Source of the DNA: Chersky-840 sp050011815
Lineage (GTDB): Bacteria; Actinomycetota; Acidimicrobiia; Acidimicrobiales; UBA8190
Assembly: GCA_050011815.1 (NCBI GenBank)
Contig: JBEKIJ010000013.1
Span: forward strand, 62,001-126,000
Reading direction: 5' to 3'
Length of the DNA stretch: 64,000 bases
Shown here: in pieces, positions 1 through 11,237 of the stretch
How the letters are laid out: each line of letters starts with the position of its first letter
Numbering within the stretch: the stretch's first letter is position 1
The notes under the pieces: generated by a model
What the model was told of the DNA's origin: nothing
The model's database searches: none
Seen by the model: only the letters and a program-made list of their open reading frames with translations
Program-made: the position numbers and the translations under genes

Positions 1-439
1 GGATCTCGAGCGCGGCCACAGGGAACGGGACGCCGACCACGAGCTCGCTGGCGCCGATGCGGGCGCCGTCGGCCATCACCCGCCGGTCACAGGCACAGGC
101 GAGGATGCAACCGCCGGCCACCGCGGCGCCGTTGACCGCCGCCACCGTGGGCTTGGGGAAACCGAACAGGGCGGCGAGGGCGCGGCCGAGGCTCGCCACG
201 AGGCGCTCGGCATACTCCGGGCCGTCGTCGACGACGCGGCGGAGATCGACCCCGGCCGAGAAGACGCGGCCCGCACCGGTGAGCACCACGGCACCGACAC
301 CGGTGTCCCGGGCCAGAGACCCGAGGGTGGCTTCGAGCTCCTCGAGCAATTCGACGTCGATGGCGTTGACCTTGCCCCGCGTCAGTTCGACCGCAGCCAC
401 CGATCCTTCGCGCCTGACCCCCACCGCCGTACCGGTCAC
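1..439 (-). CDS. Enoyl-CoA hydratase/isomerase family protein, 3' end cut by window
   Basis: The reading frame runs off the left edge, so about 146 residues from the N-terminus are visible. It reads as a crotonase: an N-terminal strand leading to GKVNAID, the oxyanion-hole segment FSAGVDL, then AAVNGAAVAGG and the ACDRRVMA stretch followed by GASELVVGVPFP. Crotonases hydrate, isomerise or cleave acyl-CoA esters, so a role in fatty-acid or related CoA metabolism is expected, but the exact reaction cannot be told from this half. The GTG start at 439 lies 43 nt after the rlmB stop, with an AAGGG about 10 nt upstream. It is probably the last gene of the ispD-ispF-rlmB run. Confidence 0.85.
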   Translation of the reverse strand, partial: MTGTAVGVRREGSVAAVELTRGKVNAIDVELLEELEATLGSLARDTGVGAVVLTGAGRVFSAGVDLRRVVDDGPEYAERLVASLGRALAALFGFPKPTVAAVNGAAVAGGCILACACDRRVMADGARIGASELVVGVPFPVAALEI

Positions 440-482
440 CAGGGCCCACCCTTCGCTCGAGGCAGATGATCGCGCAGCGGCG

Positions 483-1517
483 CTACCGCTTGTCACCCCG
501 GTCCGGGGCGACCCGACGTCGGGCCAGCTCGAAGCAGGCCACGGCGCCCGCCGCGGCCACGTTCAGGCTGCCCAGGGCACCCATCTGGGGGATGGCGGCC
601 AGAATCGAACACCGCCGCGCCGTGAGGGCCGCCAGGCCCCGGCCCTCGGCCCCCATCACGAGGGCCACCGCCACCGGGGCCCCGGGCGCCCCGATGGACA
701 GATCGAAGAGCGACGTCGGCGCATCGGCGTCGAGCCCGACGCTCGTGACCCCGAGATCCTCCAGGCGACGCAACGCGCTCGGGATCCCCGGGACCACCGC
801 CATGTCGAGGTGCTCGATGGCACCCGCCGCCACCTTGGCGACCGTTGGCGTCACATGCACGGCGCGATGGCGCGCCAGCACCACCCCCGTCACCCCCGCG
901 CACTCCGCGCTGCGCAACAGGGCGCCGACGTTGTGAGGATCGGTCACGCCGTCGAGGACGAGCAGGAACGGCGTCAGCGCGCCGCGCACCTCGCACAACG
1001 CGTCGAGCGCGACCTCCTCGAGGGGCCGGGCCCGGGCCAACACACCCTGGGGGGCGTCGGTGCGCGCGGCGCGTTCGAGCTTGGTGCGGGGAACGAGCAC
1101 CAGCCGGACGCGTCGACTCGTCGCCAGCCGTTCGATCTCGTCGATCTGGGGTGACGGGTCGAGGTCCTCGGCGATCCAGATCTCCCGCACCGGACGGCGC
1201 CCGGCGACGAGCAGCTCGCGCACGGCGTGACGGCCCTCGACCTGCTCCCCACCCAAGCCGTGCTGGGCGCGCCCCGCGGGCCGCCCCCCCGGGCCGCCCG
1301 CCCCCTCGGCGCTGGTCCGTCGGGCGGTGCCGCCGCGTCCGGTCGTGGCGCCGCGTCCGGTCGTGGCGCCGCGTCCCGTCGAGCGTCCGGTCGCCTTGCT
1401 CCGTCGGGTGGCGTCGGCGCGCCCCGACGACTGGGCGCGGCCCTGGGTGGTGCGGCGCCCCTTGGCGTGGCCGCCATCGGAGGTCGGACCGCGCCGGCGA
1501 CGCGGGGGGCCGGTCAC
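483..1517 (-). CDS. rlmB: 23S rRNA (guanosine-2'-O-)-methyltransferase, SpoU/TrmH family
   Basis: A 344-residue SpoU-class RNA 2'-O-methyltransferase, expected to methylate a guanosine of 23S rRNA. The substrate-binding N-domain starts near residue 85 (GRHAVRELL). The knotted catalytic domain carries VLDGVTDPHNVGALLRSAE, then VMGAEGRGL and GSLNVAAAGAVACFE, which are the three SpoU motifs. The first 80 or so residues are an Arg/Gly/Thr-rich tail that includes two identical GRGATT units; basic N-terminal extensions of this kind occur in actinobacterial RlmB. The GTG start overlaps the ispF stop by 4 nt (GTGA), so the two are probably translationally coupled. In Mycobacterium cysS lies between ispF and rlmB; here it is absent. 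Confidence 0.93.
   Translation of the reverse strand: MTGPPRRRRGPTSDGGHAKGRRTTQGRAQSSGRADATRRSKATGRSTGRGATTGRGATTGRGGTARRTSAEGAGGPGGRPAGRAQHGLGGEQVEGRHAVRELLVAGRRPVREIWIAEDLDPSPQIDEIERLATSRRVRLVLVPRTKLERAARTDAPQGVLARARPLEEVALDALCEVRGALTPFLLVLDGVTDPHNVGALLRSAECAGVTGVVLARHRAVHVTPTVAKVAAGAIEHLDMAVVPGIPSALRRLEDLGVTSVGLDADAPTSLFDLSIGAPGAPVAVALVMGAEGRGLAALTARRCSILAAIPQMGALGSLNVAAAGAVACFELARRRVAPDRGDKR
1333..1380. repeat. 18-bp tandem repeat inside rlmB
   Basis: Two identical 18-bp units (ccgcgtccggtcgtggcg at 1333-1350 and 1351-1368), followed by a degenerate third. They encode the Gly/Arg/Thr repeat of the disordered RlmB N-terminus. The length is a multiple of three, so expansion would keep the frame. 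Confidence 0.8.
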
Positions 1518-2011
1518 GCCACGCCGGCGAGGAGGACGACCGCCAAGCAGGCGATGCCCTCGACCCGACCGAGCGCCCCCAGACCTTCGGCCCGCTTGGC
1601 CTTCACGCTCACGGGGGCGCCGAGCAGATCCGCCAGGCGCCGCGCCATCTCGTCGGTGTGATCCGCCAGCCGGGGACGCTCACACACGACGGTGCAATCG
1701 GCGTTCACGAGCGTCAACCCGTGCCCCTCCACCATCGACGACACCCGCGCCAACAGCTCCATGGAGTCGGCCCCGGCCCAGGTGGGGTCGGCGGCCGGGA
1801 AATGGCGACCGAGGTCGCCGAGGCCCGCCGCCCCGAGCAGGGCCTCGGCCACGGCGTGGGCCAGGACGTCGGCGTCGCTGTGCCCGGCGAGCCCTGGCGC
1901 GCCGGGGACCGCCACACCTCCGAGGACGAGGGGGCGTCCCGGATCCCCCGAAAACCGGTGCACGTCGAATCCCTGCCCGACACGCCACGGGACCGCGCCG
2001 GGCTCGGTCAT
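1514..2011 (-). CDS. ispF: 2-C-methyl-D-erythritol 2,4-cyclodiphosphate synthase
   Basis: IspF makes the cyclic diphosphate intermediate of the MEP isoprenoid pathway as a Zn/Mg trimeric enzyme. At 165 residues it is full length. Visible motifs are GFDVHRF (metal ligands Asp and His), LVLGGV, GHSDADVLAHA with a third metal histidine, the NADCTVVCERPRL strand and VKAKRAEGLG near the end. The frame is open further upstream, but the ATG at 2011 is chosen because the family begins just before GFDVH and because it forms an ATGA overlap with the ispD stop. The fused IspDF form of other bacteria is not used here. Confidence 0.96.
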   Translation of the reverse strand: MTEPGAVPWRVGQGFDVHRFSGDPGRPLVLGGVAVPGAPGLAGHSDADVLAHAVAEALLGAAGLGDLGRHFPAADPTWAGADSMELLARVSSMVEGHGLTLVNADCTVVCERPRLADHTDEMARRLADLLGAPVSVKAKRAEGLGALGRVEGIACLAVVLLAGVA

Positions 2012-2658
2012 GACGGCGCCAGCGCCCGGGCCACCTCGAGGTCGGTGGCCGTCGTCACCTTGATGTTGCGCGCTTCGCCGGGCACGACGCGCACGGTAGC
2101 GCCCCACGACTCCACCAGCCCGGCATCGTCGGTGGCCTCGGAGGCGCCGTCATGCGCAGCGCGCAGTACACCGGCCCGGAAGGCCTGAGGTGTCTGGACC
2201 GCCACGATGCCGTCGCGGGCCACGGTGGCGGTGACGGTGTCGCGCTCGACGCGCTTCAACGTGTCGGCCACCGCCAACCCCGGCACCGCCGCGTCGGCGC
2301 CGCTCATCACGGCGTCCACCACCGCGGCGAACAACGCCGGTGACGCCAGGGGTCGGGCGCCGTCGTGCACCACGATCACCTCGGCCTGCTCGGGCACCGC
2401 GGCCAGGCCGGCGCGCACCGAGGCCGTGCGCGTCTCCCCGCCGGCCACCACGACATCGGCCCCGGCGGCGAGGCCGCGGTTCGCCTCGACGTGGCTCGCA
2501 TCGTCGGGGGGGAGCACGAGCACGACACCGTCGGCCACGCCGCGGGCCGCCTCGAGAGACCACTGCACCAGGGGACGACCGCCCAAGGAGGCGAGATGCT
2601 TCGGGGCCCCGAACCTCGTTCCCCTCCCGGCCGCCACCACGACCACCCACACCGACAC
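2008..2658 (-). CDS. ispD: 2-C-methyl-D-erythritol 4-phosphate cytidylyltransferase
   Basis: IspD transfers CMP from CTP to methylerythritol phosphate, the third MEP-pathway step. The 216-residue protein starts with the nucleotide-binding loop VVAAGRGTRFGAPKHL. GGETRTASVRAGL, VHDGARPL, ATDDAGLVE and RNIKVTTATDL follow in family order. The gene sits between carD and ispF, the usual actinobacterial position, and its last four bases are shared with the ispF start. The start at 2658 lies 57 nt after carD, so carD-ispD-ispF-rlmB may be one transcript. Confidence 0.96.
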   Translation of the reverse strand: MSVWVVVVAAGRGTRFGAPKHLASLGGRPLVQWSLEAARGVADGVVLVLPPDDASHVEANRGLAAGADVVVAGGETRTASVRAGLAAVPEQAEVIVVHDGARPLASPALFAAVVDAVMSGADAAVPGLAVADTLKRVERDTVTATVARDGIVAVQTPQAFRAGVLRAAHDGASEATDDAGLVESWGATVRVVPGEARNIKVTTATDLEVARALAPS

Positions 2659-2715
2659 GGGCTCACCCCCCGTTCGGCGGGCGCGCCCCGCCGAGGCGGC
2701 GCGGGCCCACGCGGG

Positions 2716-3192
2716 TCAGGGCAGCGCCTCGTCCAGGCGCTTCTCCGCCGCGGCCTCGTCGACGTCGAGCGCGAAGGTCAGCTCCGAGACGAGGATCTGC
2801 CGGGCCCGGCTGAGCATGCGCTTCTCTCCCGCCGACAGCCCCTTGTCCTTGTCGCGGATCGACAGGTTCCGGACGACCTCGGCCACCTGGTAGATGTCGC
2901 CGGACCGGAGCTTCTCGGAGTGGTTCTTGTACCGGCGCGACCAGTTGGTCGGCATGCGCGCCTCCTTCTTGCGAAGGACGGCGAACACCTCCTCGACCTC
3001 TTCGTCGTTGATCACCTCGCGCAGGCCGACACCCTCGGTGTTGTCGGCGGGGACCATCAAGGTCAGGTCGCCGTAGGCGAGCCGGAGCACGAGGTACTCC
3101 TTTTTCTCCCCGAAGGCCTCCTTGACCTCGCGACGCTCCACGATCGCCGCCCCGTGATGGGGGTAGACCACCTTGTCACCGATGTCGAACAC
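2716..3192 (-). CDS. carD: CarD family transcriptional regulator
   Basis: A 158-residue CarD. In actinobacteria this protein binds the RNA polymerase beta subunit and stabilises open complexes at rRNA and many housekeeping promoters. The RNAP-interacting Tudor-like domain opens with MFDIGDKVVYPHHG and includes YGDLTLMVPADN. The helical DNA-binding domain contains NWSRRYKNHSEKL and RARQILVSELTFAL. Length and sequence are close to mycobacterial CarD. Translation starts at GTG 3192, with AGGAGAGG immediately upstream as a strong ribosome-binding site. Confidence 0.96.
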   Translation of the reverse strand: MFDIGDKVVYPHHGAAIVERREVKEAFGEKKEYLVLRLAYGDLTLMVPADNTEGVGLREVINDEEVEEVFAVLRKKEARMPTNWSRRYKNHSEKLRSGDIYQVAEVVRNLSIRDKDKGLSAGEKRMLSRARQILVSELTFALDVDEAAAEKRLDEALP

Positions 3193-3309
3193 GTACCTCT
3201 CCTAAGATGGCGCGCTGGCCACAAGCTCATGGCGAGGGACAGGCGTTGCATTCTACCCGAGTCGGCGCAGCGCTCCCCGCCCGACCTCGTCGCGCTGCTC
3301 TGAGCAGGA

Positions 3310-4395
3310 TCAGCTGTAGCGGTCGAGGATGCTCGCTTCGGCCAGCCGGGCCAGGCCCTCCTTCACCGAACGGGCGCGGGCTTCGCCCACCCCTTCGACC
3401 TCCTCGAGATCGGCCACCGACGTCCGCATGATGCGCTGCAGACCGCCGAAGTGCTCGACGATCCTGTCCACGAGGGCTTCGGGGAATCGCGGCAGGCGGT
3501 GCAGGAGCCGGTATCCCCGCGGCTCGACCGGCGCGTCGGGGTCGGAATGGCCGAGCCCGAGCACAGCCGACACCCGGCGAACCTCGAGGAGGTCGTCGGT
3601 GGACAAGCCGGCGAGGACCTCCAACGCGTGATCGACCTCGTCACTCGACGCGTCGCGGTGCCCGTCACGGCCCTCGGCGTGCGCCGGGGTGTGACAGTGG
3701 ATGTAGTCGCGCACGACGAGGCGCCGGACGGGGTCGATGCCGTCGAGCACCTCCTCGAGCTGGAGCCGCAGCAGACGGCCGTCCTCACCGAGCTCCACCA
3801 GGTCGACCTTGACCTCGTCGGCGATGCCGTCGAGCAGTCCGGCGGGCTGGAGCACGGCGGCGACGTCGCGCACCGTCACGGTGTCGGCGATCTCGAGGGC
3901 CGACAACGCCGTCAACGCCACGTCGAACCGGGCTCGGAACCGACGCGTGGTCTGGAGGGCCTGGCGCACCCGCTCGTGCAGACGGCGCTCGTCTTGCAGG
4001 ACGTGACGGGTATCGCGGCGGTAGACGGTCACGAGGCCCATGGCGGCCGAAACCGACACCACGGGCACGTCGATGGACCGGGCCACGCGCTCGGCCGTGC
4101 GGTGGCGCGTGCCGGTCTCGATGGTCGAGATGGTGGCGTTGGGCATGAGGTGCACGTTGGCCCGGGCGATGCGATCGGCGTTGGGGGAGAGGATCACCGC
4201 GCCGTCCATCTTGGCCAGCTCCGAGAGCCGCTGGGGGCTGAACTCGGCATCGAGGAGGAACCCCCCGGTGCAGATCGACAGCACGTCGGGCCCGTCCCCC
4301 ACCACCAGGAGGAGGCCCCGATTGGCTTGCAGGACGCGCTCGATGCCGTCGCGCAACGGTTGGCCCGGCGCTACGAGAGCCAGGGCGTCGGCCAT
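3310..4395 (-). CDS. disA: DNA integrity scanning diadenylate cyclase DisA
   Basis: DisA condenses two ATP into c-di-AMP and pauses on branched DNA. The 361-residue protein has the DAC domain at the N-terminus, with KMDGAVILS (the catalytic DGA) and GTRHRTAERVA (the RHR nucleotide-binding motif). A helical linker and a C-terminal helix-hairpin-helix (VEGVGEARARSVKEGL) follow, and it ends ILDRYS, like mycobacterial DisA. The ATG at 4395 is used; a run of GTG codons at 4413-4419 would add a few residues matching the mycobacterial N-terminus and is a real alternative. It follows radA by about 100 nt, as in other actinobacteria. It is the only c-di-AMP synthase in the window. Confidence 0.95.
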   Translation of the reverse strand: MADALALVAPGQPLRDGIERVLQANRGLLLVVGDGPDVLSICTGGFLLDAEFSPQRLSELAKMDGAVILSPNADRIARANVHLMPNATISTIETGTRHRTAERVARSIDVPVVSVSAAMGLVTVYRRDTRHVLQDERRLHERVRQALQTTRRFRARFDVALTALSALEIADTVTVRDVAAVLQPAGLLDGIADEVKVDLVELGEDGRLLRLQLEEVLDGIDPVRRLVVRDYIHCHTPAHAEGRDGHRDASSDEVDHALEVLAGLSTDDLLEVRRVSAVLGLGHSDPDAPVEPRGYRLLHRLPRFPEALVDRIVEHFGGLQRIMRTSVADLEEVEGVGEARARSVKEGLARLAEASILDRYS

Positions 4396-4501
4396 GGCCG
4401 AGCTCGGTCGCACCACCACCTCTGCATGGTACCCGGCGCTCTTTGACGCCACTGCCCGCCTCGGGCGCGGATCGAGCACGCCCACGCGCCCACGATGCGC
4501 C

Positions 4502-5977
4502 CTAAGGGGACGACGCCGCCCCCATCGCCAACCCCACCGCCCGGGCCAGGGTCGGCACGTGGACGATCTCCATCCCCGGCGGACCGTGGGGACACGACTC
4601 GGGGACGAGCGCATGGCGGAACCCCACGCGCGCCGCCTCGGCCAGCCGGCGCGGGGCGTGGGGCACCTGCCTGATCTCGCCCCCCAGACCCACCTCACCG
4701 AACACGACGAGGTCGGGGGGCAGGGGACGGCCGAAGAACGCCGAGGCGAGCGCCAGGCCCAGCGCCAGATCGGCGGCGGGCTCGACCACCCTGATGCCTC
4801 CCACGGCCGAGGCGAAGACGTCGGTGCGCACCATGGCCACCCCGGCCCGCTGTTCGAGCACGGCCAGGAGCAACGCCAACCGACCGCCGTCCACCCCCTG
4901 GGCCGAGCGCCGGCTCGGACTCTCCGCCGCCGTCTTCGCCGTCAACGCCTGGACCTCGACCAGCAGGGCCCGTTGCCCCTGCATGGCGGGGAGCACCGCG
5001 CTCCCCGGCGCGCCGGGACGGCGGTCGCCGAGGAGGAGCTGATAGGGGTCGGTGACCGCGGCGAGGCCGGTCTCGTTCATCTCGAAGAGCCCGAGCTCTC
5101 CGGTGGGCCCGAACCGGTGCTTGGTGGCCCGCACCGTGCGCAGGGCGTGATGGCGGTCACCCTCGACGGCGAGGACCGTGTCCACCAGGTGCTCCAGGGT
5201 GCGGGGGCCGGCCAGGGTCCCTTCCTTGGTGACGTGTCCCACCAGGACGAACGGCACGTGGTGGAGCTTGGCCAGGTGCACCACCACGTCGGTGCAGGCC
5301 CGCACCTGGCCGAGGCTCCCGGGCGACCCCGGTGAACCCGGGTCGGCGACGGCCTGGATCGAGTCCACCACCACCAGGGCCGGCCCGGTGTCGCGCAGCG
5401 CGGTGGGCAGGGCGGACAGGTCCGAGCTGTCGAGGATCATGAGCCCGGCGGGGAGCGGCCCCAGGCGCTCGGCCCGGCGCCGCACCTGCTGGGCCGACTC
5501 CTCGGCGGACACGAGCAACACGGGCCCGTCCGGGCCGGCCATCGAGGACAGGACCTGGAGCAACAAGGTGGACTTCCCCACCCCGGGCTCCCCCCCGAGC
5601 AGCGTCACCGACCCGGGGACGAGCCCCCCGCCGAGGACCCGGTCGAGCTCGGCCAGACCGGTGGGGACGGGGCTCGACCGGGCCGGGTCGACCTGGTCGA
5701 GGGCCAGGGCCCGACCGGTTCCCGGCGCCCCGAGGAGTGCCAGGAAGTCGGCGGGATCGAAGCCGCCCGGCCCGAGATCGCCGGGTCCGAGATCGCCGGG
5801 TCCGGGACCGCCGGGTCCGGGACCGCCGGCACCGAGGCCCCGGCGGGGGGCGGGGGGCTCGACCAGGGCCTCTTCGACGAGGCTGTTCCACTCCCCGCAT
5901 CCCGGGCAGCGACCGGCCCACCGAGGGGTTCCTGCTCCGCACGCCGTACACCGATGCACCGTCCGAGGCCGTCCCAC
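4502..5977 (-). CDS. radA: DNA repair protein RadA
   Basis: RadA (Sms) is a RecA-like ATPase that drives branch migration in recombinational repair. The 491-residue protein has an N-terminal zinc finger (Cys 10, 13, 24, 27), then a Gly/Pro/Asp-rich repeat at about 49-73 absent from most RadA proteins. Walker A is GGEPGVGKST at about 128-137, and a Lon-like C-terminal domain ends the protein. The family signature KNRFG reads KHRFG here. The GTG start at 5977 fits the zinc finger and is preceded by TAGCCT 6 nt upstream without a Shine-Dalgarno, suggesting a leaderless mRNA. disA follows downstream. Confidence 0.95.
   Translation of the reverse strand: MGRPRTVHRCTACGAGTPRWAGRCPGCGEWNSLVEEALVEPPAPRRGLGAGGPGPGGPGPGDLGPGDLGPGGFDPADFLALLGAPGTGRALALDQVDPARSSPVPTGLAELDRVLGGGLVPGSVTLLGGEPGVGKSTLLLQVLSSMAGPDGPVLLVSAEESAQQVRRRAERLGPLPAGLMILDSSDLSALPTALRDTGPALVVVDSIQAVADPGSPGSPGSLGQVRACTDVVVHLAKLHHVPFVLVGHVTKEGTLAGPRTLEHLVDTVLAVEGDRHHALRTVRATKHRFGPTGELGLFEMNETGLAAVTDPYQLLLGDRRPGAPGSAVLPAMQGQRALLVEVQALTAKTAAESPSRRSAQGVDGGRLALLLAVLEQRAGVAMVRTDVFASAVGGIRVVEPAADLALGLALASAFFGRPLPPDLVVFGEVGLGGEIRQVPHAPRRLAEAARVGFRHALVPESCPHGPPGMEIVHVPTLARAVGLAMGAASSP
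5774..5833. repeat. 15-bp tandem repeat in radA (4 units)
   Basis: Four 15-bp units in direct tandem (5774-5788, 5789-5803, 5804-5818, 5819-5833). The first two are identical (gagatcgccgggtcc) and the last two are variants starting gggacc. They encode a five-residue Gly-Pro-Gly-Asp-Leu-type repeat between the zinc finger and the ATPase domain. The array is in frame and so looks like replication-slippage expansion of a linker. Confidence 0.85.
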
Positions 5978-5983
5978 ACCGGG

Positions 5984-5989
5984 AGGCTA
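5984..5989 (-). promoter_or_regulatory. Probable -10 box of radA (leaderless)
   Basis: TAGCCT on the minus strand, separated by 6 nt from the GTG start of radA. The spacing would place the transcription start on the start codon. No convincing -35 or Shine-Dalgarno is seen. Confidence 0.5.
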
Positions 5990-6017
5990 CGGACGGGGTG
6001 TGACGGTCAGGCCCTGC

Positions 6018-8504
<2,487 letters not shown>

Positions 8505-8802
8505 CAGACCGCCTCCCTCGACGGCTCGACTTCTGAGCGAAGTCTACCGGCCGTGCTGTGGCAACAAACACCCTGGAGCCTCGTTTCCCTCGACCGCAAG
8601 GTCCGGAATACATCCCCCATTCCTTCGGCACGCCGGGGCTGAATCCTGACCTCGGCTACCGACGGTAGTCACCGACGTCGCCCAAACCTGGGCACCTCCC
8701 GGCGCCGGGGCCCGCCACGGCCCCGATCAAGGCCCTGGCCACGGCTATCGCGGCGGGTCCCCGTTGTCGGGCCGCGCGGTCCTTCGCCTATCGTTCCCCC
8801 TG

Positions 8803-9783
8803 GTGGACACCGCCTCACTGCTGTCACTCCCCTTCCTCCAAGACGACCTCGCACGGCTCGAACCCGAGCTCCGGGACGCCGTCAGCTCCGGCGACCAGTT
8901 CCTGGACGAGGTCACGACCCATCTCATCGCGGCGGGGGGGAAACGGCTCCGCCCCTGCCTGGCCCTGGCGGCGGCCACCGGCGGGCGCCGGCCCGCCACC
9001 GCCGACGAGCTCCAGGGGGCCGTGGCCGTCGAGCTCGTCCACCTGGCCTCGCTCTACCACGACGACGTCATGGACGAGGCCCTGGTCCGTCGGAACGTGG
9101 AGAGCGTCAACGCCCGCTTCGGCAACCTCGTGGCCATCGTGGCCGGCGACTTCCTCCTGGCCCGCTCGGCGGAGATCGCCGCCTCCCTCGGCACCGAGAT
9201 CGCCGGACTCCTCGCCAACACCTTGGGGCTGCTCTGTCAGGGCCAGGTCACCGAGGTCCGCGCCGCCTACAGCGCCGAGCGCACCGAGGCCGAATACCTC
9301 CAGACCATCGAGGGCAAGACCGCCGCGCTCATGTCCACCTCGTGCCGCATCGGCGCCATCACGGGCGGCCTCCCCCGCCCCGAGGTGGAGGTCCTCACCG
9401 ACTTCGGACGTTGCTTCGGCGTGCTCTTCCAGTTGCGCGACGACATCCTCGACGTGGTGGCCACCGACGAGGAGCTCGGCAAGCCCGCCGGCCAGGACCT
9501 CGCCGAAGGGATCTACACCTTGCCCGTCCTCCTGGCCCTGGCCGACCCCGACACCGGCCCCGAGCTCCGTCCCCTCCTCGGCGCACCCCTCGACCAACCC
9601 GAACGCGACAAGGCCCGCGCCATCGTGGCGGGATCGACCGCCATCGACGAGACCGTCGCCGCGGGCCACCGCTTCGTCGAACAAGCGCTGGCCGCGGCCC
9701 ACTCCCTGAGCGAGCCCTCGCTCGGACGCGCCCTGGCGGACCTGGCCCGGTCACTGCTCGAGGGACTGCCCGTCTCCCGCTAA
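8803..9783 (+). CDS. Long-chain polyprenyl diphosphate synthase (octaprenyl/heptaprenyl type)
   Basis: A 326-residue trans-isoprenyl diphosphate synthase that condenses IPP units onto an allylic primer. The first Asp-rich motif is YHDDVMDEALVRR and the second is LRDDILDVV; GGKRLRP near residue 50 binds diphosphate. The residues just before the first motif are small (Ala and Ser at -5 and -4), which in this family goes with long products, so a menaquinone side-chain role is plausible but inferred. The GTG at 8803 is preferred over the in-frame TTG at 8764: the family begins near here and TATCGT lies 8 nt upstream. Its stop shares the bases CTAA with the convergent lysS stop. Confidence 0.92.
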   Translation: MDTASLLSLPFLQDDLARLEPELRDAVSSGDQFLDEVTTHLIAAGGKRLRPCLALAAATGGRRPATADELQGAVAVELVHLASLYHDDVMDEALVRRNVESVNARFGNLVAIVAGDFLLARSAEIAASLGTEIAGLLANTLGLLCQGQVTEVRAAYSAERTEAEYLQTIEGKTAALMSTSCRIGAITGGLPRPEVEVLTDFGRCFGVLFQLRDDILDVVATDEELGKPAGQDLAEGIYTLPVLLALADPDTGPELRPLLGAPLDQPERDKARAIVAGSTAIDETVAAGHRFVEQALAAAHSLSEPSLGRALADLARSLLEGLPVSR

Positions 9784-11189
9784 CTCGGCCGCTCGGGGCG
9801 CAGGGTGGGGAAGGCGATGACCTCGCGGATGTTGGCCACGTCGGCCAGCAGCATGACGAGTCGGTCGATCCCGATGCCGAGCCCCGCCGTGGGGGGCAGG
9901 CCGTGCTCGAGGGCCCGCAGGTAGTCCTCGTCGACGGCCATGGCCTCCTCGTCCCCCCCGGCGCGCGCCGCGGCCTGGGCCTCGAACCGGGCCCGCTGGT
10001 CCTCGGGGTCGACAAGCTCGGAGAAGGCGTTCACGAGCTCCCGTCCCGCCACGATGGCCTCGAACCGCTCGACGAGCTCGGGGTCGTGGCGGTGCCGACG
10101 CGACAGCGGCGACACCTCGGCGGGGAAGTCCATCACGTACACCGGGCCCCACAGGTCGGGCTCGGTCGTCTTCTCGTACAGCTCGAGCAGGAGCTTCCCC
10201 GCCCCCCACGCCGGGCTCGGCTCGACGCCCGCCCCGGTGACACGCCGGCGGAGCTCCTCGACGGGCGTGTGGACGTCGACGGACTCCCCGGTGGCTTCGC
10301 TCACGAGCTCGGCCATGGTGGCCCGACGCCACGGGGGGGTGAGGTCGAGCTCCCGACCTTGATAGGAGATGGTGGTGGCCCCCCGCAGCTCCGATGCAAG
10401 CCCCGACACCAACTCCTCCACCAACACCGCCAGGTCCCCGTAATCGGCGTAGGCCTGATAGAGCTCGAGCATCGTGAACTCCGGGTTGTGGCGCGGGGAC
10501 AGTCCCTCGTTGCGGAATACCCGGGCGATCTCGAACACCTTCTCGAACCCTCCCACCACGAGCCGCTTCAGGTAGAGCTCGGGCGCGATGCGCAGGAACA
10601 GGTCGGTGTCGAGCGCGTTGTGATGGGTCTTGAAGGGCTTGGCCAGCGCCCCCCCGGGGATGGCGTGGAGCACGGGCGTCTCGACCTCGACGAACCCGAG
10701 CCCCTCGAGCCGACGCCGCACCGAGCTGATCAACCGGCTCCGCATGGTCAGGATCTCGCGCGTCCGCTCGTTGGCCCACAGGTCCACCTCCCGCTGGCGG
10801 AACCGCGTCTCGACGTCGGAGACCCCCTTCCACTTGTCCCCGAACCCCCGCCGCGCCTCGGCCAGCAGCACCCAGCTGTGGACCTGCACCGACAACTCAC
10901 CCTTCCGGGTCCGCACGATCTTCCCCGTGGCGCCCACCCAGTCCCCGAGCGACAACTTGGAGAACGCCTCGAACTCCCCGGTGATCTTCGCCAAGGCGAA
11001 CAGCTGGACCTGACCCGACGAGTCCCGCAGGGTGGCGAAGGCCAACCGTCCCTGGGGACGCATCAACATGACCCGGCCCGCCACCGAGACGATGTCCTCG
11101 CTCTCCTCGCCGGGCCCGAGCGTGGCGTACCGGTCGTGCAGTGTCGCCGCTTCGGCCGACCTGTCGAAGGAGTACGGGACCTCGGCCAT
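9780..11189 (-). CDS. lysS: Lysine--tRNA ligase, class II
   Basis: A 469-residue class IIb lysyl-tRNA synthetase. An OB-fold anticodon-binding domain occupies roughly the first 130 residues (VSVAGRVMLMRPQGRLAFATLRD). The catalytic core has motif 1 around VETPVLH, motif 2 with FRNEGLSPRHNPEFTMLELY and motif 3 GLGIGIDRLVMLL. The ATG at 11189 has TAGCGT 8 nt upstream. lysS is the last gene of the minus-strand biosynthetic series, following coaX by 48 nt, the same neighbour as in Mycobacterium (coaX then lysS). It converges on the polyprenyl synthase gene with a 4-nt overlap. Confidence 0.97.
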   Translation of the reverse strand: MAEVPYSFDRSAEAATLHDRYATLGPGEESEDIVSVAGRVMLMRPQGRLAFATLRDSSGQVQLFALAKITGEFEAFSKLSLGDWVGATGKIVRTRKGELSVQVHSWVLLAEARRGFGDKWKGVSDVETRFRQREVDLWANERTREILTMRSRLISSVRRRLEGLGFVEVETPVLHAIPGGALAKPFKTHHNALDTDLFLRIAPELYLKRLVVGGFEKVFEIARVFRNEGLSPRHNPEFTMLELYQAYADYGDLAVLVEELVSGLASELRGATTISYQGRELDLTPPWRRATMAELVSEATGESVDVHTPVEELRRRVTGAGVEPSPAWGAGKLLLELYEKTTEPDLWGPVYVMDFPAEVSPLSRRHRHDPELVERFEAIVAGRELVNAFSELVDPEDQRARFEAQAAARAGGDEEAMAVDEDYLRALEHGLPPTAGLGIGIDRLVMLLADVANIREVIAFPTLRPERPS

Positions 11190-11237
11190 GGAGCCCGACG
11201 CTACCGGGTCACCGCGGCCCTCCCCATGACCGACCGG

